64,000 bases of DNA from Rhipicephalus microplus. Taxonomy: Eukaryota > Arthropoda > Arachnida > Ixodida > Ixodidae. Under the pieces are notes generated by a model, which was not told the DNA's origin, did not search any database, and was given only the letters and a program-made list of their open reading frames with translations. Positions within the stretch are counted from its first letter, which is position 1. The number at the start of each line of letters is the position of its first letter. Made by a program: the position numbers and the translations under genes. Below, piece after piece: positions 55,897-64,000 of this stretch. The stretch is taken from contig NC_134710.1 of the NCBI RefSeq assembly GCF_043290135.1, forward strand, positions 10,989,321-11,053,320, read 5' to 3'.

Positions 55897-58625
55897 CAGG
55901 CCGGGCTAGACTGCACCTGTGCGCGCTTGTTTCCTTACGGCCTTCTCAACCGTCGCGAATACAATGGGAGAGTTTCTGAGTATGTTTTGCCACCCGTCGG
56001 CAGTAGGGGGGCAGCGACCCTGCCATTCCATATTCTGCGCCGCGCACACGGCACAAGGGCGATTGTCGATATGAAACCCTGGAATAATGGTTCTCGGCGA
56101 TGAGGGGGAGGGGAATTACTCAAGAATTCTGGGGTAGAGGGATCATCTCTCCTTTAAAAGAACAATGTTATCAGACAGCTCGCCGTAAGATTTGGGTGTG
56201 CATGTGCTTGTCGATAATACAAGCTGTAGTTCAGTAAAAATGCAGAAAATTGGCTAATGAAGCATAATGCATGATTCATGAAGTATTGGCAGCGATCAGA
56301 GAGACATAGAGAGGTAAACAACACAGCATCTGTTCTGAAAGCAGCAAGCCCCAAACACCTTCAGCACTTGCTCTCGTTGAACAACGAGGCTGCAATTAAA
56401 GGTCGCTTACAGAAATGATGAGCACACCTTCCCTTTGCTAGCCATTTTCTATTTCTTTATTTTAACAAATGCATCTGTAGTGATCTTCAGAGCGCTAAAA
56501 GCTGCACTCTGCTGCTTGACAGCTCTTTGAAACACCTACGTGACTTGTATCTCCAACGGTTAAAAATACAGGTAAAGAAAAGTGGACTTTTGCTACTGAA
56601 TAACCACTTTGGACAGAATGCCCTGAAAGAGTGGCTTGCATTGTTAAGGTTTTAACACCACCTGTAAACATTATTTCCAAACACCCCTAGCTCTTTTACG
56701 TACCTTCGTACTGCACGCCACATCCATAAATAATCTGAAGAATGCAGCTGCTCATGCTCGCAAGCCGTTTGCTTTCGAACTAAAATCTCTACTGCAAATA
56801 ATTTCTGTACTACACTTTGAGTTTGTAGAAGAACATGTTTAGGAAAAGAAACTGACATCCCAACTTTTCGGCAAGTAAACAGCTTTTCTTTTAATTCTCT
56901 TGTGGCTCTACAAACGGGTTGTAGCCGATTTCTCTTTCCCTCTGGTGAGACTTGCTTTATTCTGGTATTTGCCCACCGTGGCTGCATTTTGTTCAGAGTT
57001 TCTTCAGTGTTCAGTCTGCAGTAATTTTTCGAGTCGGGAAGACGGTCGTACAACTTTCAGTATGAGCAGTACGTATGGATATATGTATTAGATGTTCTAT
57101 GGTGTATTGTTCAAGTTCAGCAGTTGAAATTTCCGTCCCTCAATTGTCTGCAGCTGTAGAGCACCTTCAGCAAAGTTCCACGGGTGCTGCAAGAGATTTC
57201 AAGGGAGCAAGTTCAACCGTTTTCTTCGTGAAGCTCATGTAGAAATGGTTTCACATCCATGACACTTCATTAAATGGAAGCGGCCACAAAGCTCCCATTT
57301 TTAAAAGCGATGACAAACGCCTACTGTTGGTGAAAGATGAGTTTATTTCACATGTGGAAAAAATACAGAAGGGTTCCATCGGATCAGTGAGTGCTGGCTT
57401 CATCAACGAGATGTACGAAGCCTTGCTTTTTAAAGCAAGGTCGATGGTGGAAGCAACCGAATTCCTCCTGGAGCAAGGCGTTAGTTATGGCCTGACAAAG
57501 AAATTTAACAGTAACCCCATCGAAGCAATCTTCGGAAGGGTGCGGTCAATGTACGGGGGCAATGACATGCTGGTTGCTAGAGCCATTATCGCTGCTCTGG
57601 ACCACATCTTTAACTTGCACATTTCAAGACCAAAAGAAATCAAGTTATCAAATGTGGAAGTTCAGGAAGAGGCTGCGATGATATTGAATATACTTGATAA
57701 GGACCTGAGGTCTTTGTTGGAGTACGAGGCTTGTACGTTTCCATCTGTCTCTTTCTCCGGCTTAGCATACCTCAGCAGTTATATCACCAAGTTTATTACA
57801 GACCTCGGATGCGACTCTTGCACTGCGCTGCTTACGACCAATAACAACGAGCATCAGCTGTACAAGCTGCGAGCGCAAGAGAGGGGCGAACTACACTACC
57901 CGAGGCACGAGTTTCTAGCTCTTGTCGACAAGATAGTGGTCTTTTTTGATAAGGCCTCTGAACACCTGCCATGCAGAAATGTGCTAGAAGTTTTGCAAAC
58001 AGCAGTCCAGCCCTACTTGCAATGCGCTCCCATCTTAAGCTGCCCTGAAAGCGTTGACGACAGACACTCCCGACTATCTGCAGATGTCAGCCGAATTCCT
58101 AAGAATTCCTAAGAATTCTCCTCGTCAACCACATAAACCTACTGACTGACGCAAACGACAAGCCTTCCACCTACACACACAAGCCGTCTAGGAACCATTT
58201 TAGGGTGTTAACAAGACATTTGTGAAGTCCGGCAAATTTTTTCACTTGAAAGTGTTCAATTATTGCCAGTGTTTATGAGCAATAACATTTATTTTCAGAC
58301 CACAGAATGTCTACACATTTGATGGCGGAGAGCTGTACTTCAGGCTCTTACATTTACACATTTTTCAATAAACTTAGCTCGATACACCTAGTACAATTAG
58401 GAAGTCAAAACAAACCATTTCTATGCTTTCAACAATTAGGCAACTTGTTTTTCGACGTGCGGTGAGTGGACAAGCGCGCCTGAACTTATGTGTTCATGCT
58501 GTACAGAGCGGCGAAAGATGGCAGGGTCGCAGCGCCACCCTGAAAGGTGTGGAGAGAGGCATATACTACACCTGATGCGAAGGCCATGAGAAGGGAGCGC
58601 GCAGGTGCAGTCTCATCCGGCTGTG
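55897..58625 (+). mobile_element. P/THAP9-like transposon, internally deleted (copy L)
   Basis: The left end CAGGCCGGGCTAGACTGCAC continues CTGTGCGCGC. The right end, inverted, reads CACAGCCGGATGAGACTGCA then CCTGCGCGC. The left flank is GTCCAGGC (55889-55896) and the right flank GTCCAGCA (58626-58633), 6 of 8 identical, fitting the 8-bp duplication of P elements. The first ~1.2 kb match copy R in inverse orientation. At about 57105 the sequence jumps from the first codons of the THAP frame to the middle of the transposase, so THAP, coiled coil and most of the catalytic core are gone. Length 2.7 kb. Confidence 0.82.
57098..58225 (+). pseudogene. P/THAP9-like transposase, C-terminal half (copy L)
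   Basis: After four codons of the THAP start the frame joins SSSSAVEISVPQLSAAVEHL, DFKGAS, a TAG, then WFHIHDTSLNGSGHKAPIF, SDDKRLLLVKDEF, and the long open part 57327-58112. The GFINEMYEALLFKARSM-VE, VSYGLTKKFNSNPIEAIFGR and SMYGGNDMLVARA blocks match the region after the GTP-binding insertion in P-type transposases. GLAYLSSYITKFITDLGCDSC is the C-terminal domain. A duplicated 10-mer (CCTAAGAATT, 58098-58117) shifts the frame near the end; the shifted frame continues KILLVNHINLLTDAND to a stop at 58225. Confidence 0.82.
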
Positions 58626-58649
58626 GTCCAGCACGGCCGGGCTAGCCGG

Positions 58650-59290
58650 AGAAGGTGACAGATAGAGATGGACAAGCCTTGTACTCCAAGAAAGACCTCA
58701 GGTACTTATCGAGTGTATTAGATATCATCGCAGCCTCTTCCTCAACTTCCACAATTGATAACTAGATTCCTTTCGGTCTTGGGATGTGCAACTTCTCGAT
58801 GTGGTCCAGAGCAGCAGTGACGGCTCTAGCATCAAGTATGTCATTCCCGCCGCACATCGACCACACCCTTCTGAAGATTGCTTCGATGGGGTTTCTTTTC
58901 AATTTCTTTGTCAGGAAATAACTGACACCTTGCTCCCGGAGGAAATCTGTTGTTTCCACCGTCGACCTCGTAAAAAGCAAGGCTTCATACGTCTCGTTGG
59001 TGAAGCCAGCACTCACTGATCCGATAGAACTCTTCTGTGTTTTTTCCACATATGTAATAAACATCCTTCAGCCACAATAAGCAACTGTCATCGCTCCTGA
59101 AAATAAGAGCTTTGTGGCTGCTTCCATTGAAAGAAGTGTAATGGATGTCAAACCATGTGTTGATAGACTTCATGAAGGAAACTGTTCAGCTTACTCCCTT
59201 GAAATCTCTGGCAGCACCGGTGGAATTTTGCTGAAGGTGCTCTACAACAGCAGACACTTGAGAGCGAAAACTTGAACTGCTCGCAGCATA
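58650..59290 (-). pseudogene. Transposase C-terminal part of copy R
   Basis: FKGVS..., MKSINTWFDIHYTSFNGSSH, KALIFRSDDSCLLWLKDV, then FITYVEKTQKSSIGSVSAGF, GVSYFLTKKLKRNPIEAIFR and SMCGGNDILDARA parallel copy L nearly residue for residue. Several stops are present. It ends at VTFSG, where the element terminus is fused. Confidence 0.8.
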
Positions 59291-59379
59291 TTTATTTTTT
59301 CCAAATTGTAAGGGTGGACTGTTTCCTTGTCAAATTTTGGGCCAGCTTCACAGTATTGTGTTTTTGATGCTTGTGTAAT

Positions 59380-60009
59380 TTCTGCACAAACGCACAATCA
59401 ATCCTGTGCCATCTGTAAGTTCACATTTGAGGAACTGGTTTCTAACGTTTTTGAGCATGTGACACGGGTCAAAACCCAGAAAGATAAAGCGGTTAGAATT
59501 GTGTGGATGACGTAGTACATGTTGAGGTTGCTGTTACCCATGTGCTTAAACATCGTCACGTTTACTGAATAATTGTCCATGACAATGTGAATGATGATAA
59601 AGCCACATGATTCCACAGCAGCAATGACCTCCTTCGTCTATGCAAAGTGGTCTCTTTCGCTCAGTTGCTTCGTGAAGTAGTACAAGCATGGAATCTTGTA
59701 CCGACTAGTGGTACCATGCAGCACAAAGCAGATGACTCTGTTCGCAAGGGCTTCTTTCGCTGTATTCGCCATGCTACTCTCTGGCTTGTCCTTGAAGCCA
59801 AAGACTGCATCAGCCTTCTTATTATAGATGCACTTTTGTTTTATACTAGCTTCATCTATTATTACTGAGGCCATATGTTGTTTGCTGCTGAGTAGCGAGG
59901 CCTCATGAACCAGACGGTCTTTCATAGCATTGCTCATACCCGATGATATTGGACTTGGACCTATATATCTCTGAAGAGTGCACTTCGCTGGCAGTATCAG
60001 AATCCCCAA
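59380..60009 (-). pseudogene. RNase H-like catalytic core of copy R
   Basis: LPAKCTLQRYIGPSPISSGM, KDRLVHEASLLSSKQHMASV, then IIDEASIKQKCIYNKKADAV, FGFKDKPES hold the first catalytic Asp (IIDE). After a stop, VIAAVESCGFIIIHIVMDNY, SVNVTMFKHMGN carries the second (MDN). These blocks and spacing match the P/THAP9 catalytic domain. The third acidic residue is not located. Confidence 0.75.
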
Positions 60010-60199
60010 GTGCGAGCATAATCATAGCCTTTTGGGGACAAAAAGCAGAATTACACACTCCCTAAAAACTTCTTCTGGGTACACTGAATGCTTATCTTCA
60101 TAACGTTCTATTTGATGCAAAAGAAACACAGCTTTTTCTCTTCTTTCTGTGCATCTGTTGAGATTTTCTTAACACACACGTCGTGTTTGCTTTCACGAT

Positions 60200-60460
60200 A
60201 TTATGCGGATGCCTTTTCCTCTTCTTTCAACAACTGTTGCACCTTCTCAGATTTCGAAGAATGGTACGACACTTGGGAGCGTAATCTTCCTATCATAGCT
60301 AGGTATCGACCAGCACGATGAGCATTGCTGTTCATCGTTTGCGTACAAACACATACTGCTTCTTGTTCAGTGAAAGCACCTTGTGAAGTCGCAACACATA
60401 GGTGTAGTTCGTTGGTCTCCACATTACGCTTCCTTGATGATTGGCGTAGGGGCAAAGCTC
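60200..60460 (-). pseudogene. Coiled-coil linker of copy R
   Basis: RNVETNELHLCVATSQGA, then LAMIGRLRSQVSYHSSKSEK, VQQLLKEEEKASA. A heptad-like helix between THAP and the catalytic core matches the dimerisation region of P-type transposases. Confidence 0.55.
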
Positions 60461-60549
60461 ATGAAGCAGGATAATGTAGGAAAGATAGCCCTTGAAGAGA
60501 GTGGGCACAGAGTCGCGAAGTTTTCGAATGTGGCAGGCAGGCACATAGT

Positions 60550-60732
60550 CTACATCGCAGAAGCATCTCCTGCATACGACAGTCGATGCAGACTTGTCCT
60601 TGATGGTGAGGTTGGCTCTTGCAATATTCTTTTGCCATTTAGCACACAGTTAACATTGCATTGGAATTCATAAAAAGAAACACCGGATGTTTTCCCCGAA
60701 CAGGGCTTGCAATACCGAACACAACAATACAC
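60550..60732 (-). pseudogene. THAP domain of copy R
   Basis: MYCCVRYCKPCSGKTSGVSF, then YEFQCNVN. C-x4-C followed by G-V-S-F-Y-x-F is the start of a THAP zinc finger, which binds the element's own internal sites in P-type transposases. The second half (PSRTSLHRL) is damaged and a stop follows. Confidence 0.7.
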
Positions 60733-61989
60733 TATTGCACATCTAATATATATCCATACGTACTGCTCGTACTGAAGGTTGTACGACCAAGTTCACGAGT
60801 CGAAAAATCACTGCGAACTGAACACTCGGAAAGCTCTGAACAAAATGCAGCCATAGTGGGCAAATACCAGAATAAAGCAAGTCTCACTAGAGGGAAAGAG
60901 AAACCGGCAATAACCTGTTTGTAGAGCCACACGAAAATAAAAAAAAAAGCTGTTTACTTGCCGAAAAGTTGGAATGTCAGTTTCTCTTCCTAAACGTGTT
61001 CTTCCACGAACTTGCAGTATAGCGCAGAAATAATTTGCACGAGAAATTTTAATTTGAAAGCAAGCGGCTTGCAAGCGTAAGCAGCTGTATTTTTCACATC
61101 ATTCATGGATGTGGCTTGCAGTACGAAAGAACGCAAAAGAGCTTGGGGTCTCCGGAATTAATGTTTACAGGTGGTGTTAACACCTTGACTATGCACGTCA
61201 CTCCTCCGGGACATGTTGTTCGAAGTGATTATTCAGTAGCAAGAGTCCACTTTTCTTTACCTGTATTTTTACCCGTTGGAGATACAAGTCACGTAGGTGT
61301 TTCAAAGAGCTGTCAAGCAGCAGAGTGCAGCTTTTAGCTCTGAAAATCACTACAGATGAATTTGTTGAAATAAAGAAATAGTAAATGACTAGCAAAGGGA
61401 AGGTATGCTTGTCATTTCTGTAAGCGACCTTTAATTGGGGCCTCGTTGTTCAACAAGAGCAAGTGCCGAAGGTGTTTGATGCTTGCCGCTTTCAGAACAG
61501 ATGCTGTGTTGTTTATCTGTCTCTGATCATTGCCAATGCTTTATGCTTCATGCATTATGCCTCATTAGCCAATTTTCTGCATTTTTATTGAAGTACAGCT
61601 TGTATTATCGATGAGCACAAGCACACCTAAATCATACGTCGAGCTGTCTGATAACATTGTTCTCTTAAAGAAGAGATGATCCCTCTGCCCCTGACTTCTT
61701 GAGTAATTCCCTCCCCCTTATCGTCGAGAACCCTTATTGCACGGTTTCATATCGACAATCTCCCTTATGCCATGTGCGTGGCGCAAAATATGCATTGGCA
61801 GGGTTGCTGTGCCCCTACCGCCGAACGGTGGCAAAACATACTCAGACACTCTCCCATTGTATTCGTGACGGTTGGGAAGGCCATAAGGAAACAAGCGCAC
61901 GCAGGTACAGTCTAGCCCGGCCATGGTTGGGAAGGCCGTAAGAAGGGAGCGCGTAGGTGCATACAGTCTAGCCCGGCCGTGGTCCAGGC

Positions 61990-63105
61990 CAGACTGGCCA
62001 GTTCAAGCGAGTCGATGGAGCTGTGCGAGCATGAATTTTCTGACATCCCGGACTGCGACGACGTGACAACATCATGTACATTTTCCTGGTGACGCGATAT
62101 TATTCCGGATTGAATAAAGTGATGTTTGAAGTGTGCCATTTCTGCACGACAATGCCCCTTTTGAAATCGTTAGCGAAATCACAGATCGTGAACAGCGATG
62201 CAAGGTCATTTTGCAGGTAAATATGGCTACCGGCATTTCTATGCTGGCCCACTTTGCTTCCATCATTGCTCTTCACATCGATGGCATCGAAAAAGTAATA
62301 GCGTATGCTAACGCATTACATATGAGTGCAAAGCCTGCTAGTGTTGTCAAAAACAAGCGCTCGATGACGAGCTCGCGTGTGAACGTCGTGGATAACGGCC
62401 AGCATCCGCCATGCTAGGGCTACGTGTCCCAGTCGTGAATAATCAGCTGTTGCTACGTGCTTGTCGTCCACGGAAGCGTTTAATTATTTATTTTTATAGT
62501 AGAATGAAGCATGGCTGAACATTGTTGTTTGTTTTGAGCTTCATTACGAGGATACGAAGTCGTCCAACTGTGCATGCAGAGGCGCCGCATGGGTGTGGAG
62601 CCTGCCGCTGATAGCTTTTTCGCCCCCATGTGTCCCGAAACGTCGAATGCGGGACGCCGGACCATACGATGTCGCACCGCATGGAAAATCGCACGTCTGT
62701 CTTGCGTTTTACACGCACAACGCGGCCACTTCAAGAACGCCACTCGTGCTTCCAGTACCACTGGTGCCGACTAAAATAACATGCTCTACGTCAACAACCC
62801 ACTCCCCTTCTACAATGCAGCGCAAACTGCAATCACACTGCAGAAAACTCAATATTTGTGTTGGCGTCAGCGAACGTGGTGACCTTGCTGCAACTCCGCA
62901 GCGTCCTCTCGTGTTCATTTCAGTTGCGAATTCTTGCCACCCTGCATATTAATCTACCCTACGCCTCAATAGGCTTGCCTCTCGAGCTTATGTCTATTTC
63001 TCCCCCGAACTCTACGTGTCTTAAATATTGGTGCCACTGTGAAATTGTGTCTACCTATACCACCTGTCGAAAAGTCTCCCTGGTTGTTTTCCTCATTACT
63101 AGCTA
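61990..63105. other. No gene recognised with confidence
   Basis: Between the P-like pair and the terminal LINE ORF1. Short open frames (for example 62133-62417 plus, 62480-62761 minus) show no family motif. The part next to 63105 may be the start of ORF2 of the LINE below. Confidence 0.3.
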
Positions 63106-63990
63106 TCATGGACCCCAAAGGGCCCGCATGCCCCCCCCCCCCCCCCCCCAGAAAAAGCTACTGCGTGTTCTGCAAGCCATTAATCCACCTCATGACCTAA
63201 CCTCCCATCGAAGCTAATTCTGTCTCGTTGAAAACCACCCCAACTATGCACCTCTCTGTTTATTTCCACCACCTCAAAGCCTTTCTCTTGACTCATACGC
63301 CATATCTCTTGATTTGCACTGACAACCACCTTTTGCAGGTTGCCATCAAGCACCGGTACCTCTGGCATCCTGCATATCACTACCTGTACTTAAGGAGAAA
63401 TGGCAAGCATGTCATCGACCCCTTTCACCAGTGTGGTCGATAGTCCTGCTGTATCTTCATTTAGGACATGGTTTAAACTACCTGAAATTATCACGAGGTT
63501 TCGTCCGTCAGCTATAGTTGTGAGTTTCCCGCTCACTTGCTTCATGACTGCTTCCAGCTTACGTCCTTGGAACGTCCCTATTCAAACCGTTTTGACACCT
63601 TTTACCATCTCTTTGATTGTTTCTGCACATCGATTTAAATTGAAGTCCCCGGCGATTATCACGAGCAGTGACTTTTCAGCTGGAGTGTGCTGCACCTGGA
63701 GGTTACTTGCATCTGTGATGCCGGCTGCTTTGTTCCCTCCCACCCCCTCCACTACTTCGCTGAAGCTGGGTCTTTTGACCATTGAACCAGCTGAACCCCC
63801 TTTTTCCGAACCTGTTTTCCCTTCCTTCTCCGCCGTTCTGGGTGCCGGTGCCCTACCGTTCTCTCCATCGACCACTTCTTTGTTCACCTTCGATAGTGCC
63901 TCCTCTGCTGACCTCAGCCTTTCTTCCAGGCTCGAATTTGCACAGCGACGTTCGCCAATCCAGCGGAAAAAGGGCAAGGTTCCGGTAGCT
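63106..63990 (-). pseudogene. LINE ORF1 with SGNH/esterase-like domain, partial
   Basis: The minus strand reads WIGERRCANSSLEERLRSAE (coiled coil), a Ser/Gly-rich linker, then SLLVIIAGDFNLNRCAETIK. Later blocks are MPEVPVLDGNLQKVVVSANQ, EIWRMSQEKGFEVVEINREV and HSWGGFQRDRISFDGRLG. A G-D-S-N start and a final D/R-x-x-H-F-D block are the landmarks of the SGNH/GDSL esterase domain found in ORF1 of some CR1/tick LINEs. Here the first block has Phe for the catalytic Ser. Frames break near 63582 and 63380, and a long C run sits near the C-terminus. The N-terminus lies beyond the window. Confidence 0.55.
63130..63150. repeat. Poly-C tract
   Basis: About 20 consecutive C residues at the 3' end of the LINE ORF1. 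The length is likely unstable and may be a sequencing uncertainty. Confidence 0.85.
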
Positions 63991-64000
63991 CGGAGGGGCC

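Larger units (their letters stand above)
58634..61981 (-). mobile_element. P/THAP9-like transposon, copy R, inverted beside L
   Basis: The 5' end on the minus strand (61981) is CACGGCCGGGCTAGACTG, with a partly duplicated terminal block (two GGCCGGGCTAGACTGTA within 60 bp). The outer flank is GTCCAGGC (61982-61989), the same 8-mer as at the left of L. The 3' side keeps only the last ~12 terminal bases (CTAGCCCGGCCG) fused to the transposase at FSG, so R lost its 3' end up to the terminus. Order on the minus strand: ~1.2 kb leader, THAP, coiled coil, RNase H-like core, C-terminal part. Length 3.35 kb. Confidence 0.8.

Overview
The window looks like intergenic or intronic DNA from an arthropod, most likely a hard (ixodid) tick. 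The grounds are two copies of a tRNA-derived SINE that I recognise as the tick Ruka type, tick-style RTE and CR1 LINEs, eukaryotic splice signals, long (TA)n tracts and one recognisable host gene. Nothing suggests a bacterial replicon: there are no operons, no ribosome-binding sites and no CRISPR array. Species-level assignment is inference.

Host genes are sparse. The only one I can name is RCCD1 (23985-24631, minus, last two exons, RCC1-type repeats). A second candidate exon (624-958, plus) has textbook splice signals but an internal frame conflict, and I cannot name it.

Layout: 1-7.8 kb holds the candidate exon, pogo-type repeats, a Ty3/gypsy LTR, a TTAA-flanked piggyBac derivative and a SINE nested in another repeat. 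10.8-18.3 kb holds gypsy pol fragments split by a 5'-inverted RTE LINE, a P/THAP9-like transposase tail and an I-clade LINE end. 18.3-22.3 kb is a higher-order satellite. 23.5-28 kb holds RCCD1 and gypsy gag-pol remains. 28.5-35.8 kb is a pair of RTE LINEs arranged head to head; one encodes an uninterrupted 1014-residue endonuclease-reverse transcriptase, the other is broken by a THAP-domain DNA transposon. 35.8-38.2 kb holds a palindrome with hammerhead-like boxes and a gag-only LTR element with 106-bp LTRs. 38.5-41.3 kb holds a LINE ORF1, a 147-bp satellite and a CRE-rich patch. 41.6-47.4 kb is a gypsy copy split by a nearly full CR1 LINE with tandem 5' monomers and a 2A-like motif. 49.7-55.3 kb is another LINE interrupted by a SINE and two CR1 tails. 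55.9-62 kb holds two P/THAP9-like transposons inserted in opposite orientation at the same 8-bp target. The last kilobase is a LINE ORF1 with an SGNH/esterase-like domain.

The genes do not form a pathway. The window records layered insertions, and the relative order of many can be read from which element interrupts which. The most unusual parts are the back-to-back P-like pair, the tiny-LTR gag-only element, the twin-priming-type RTE inversion and the satellites.
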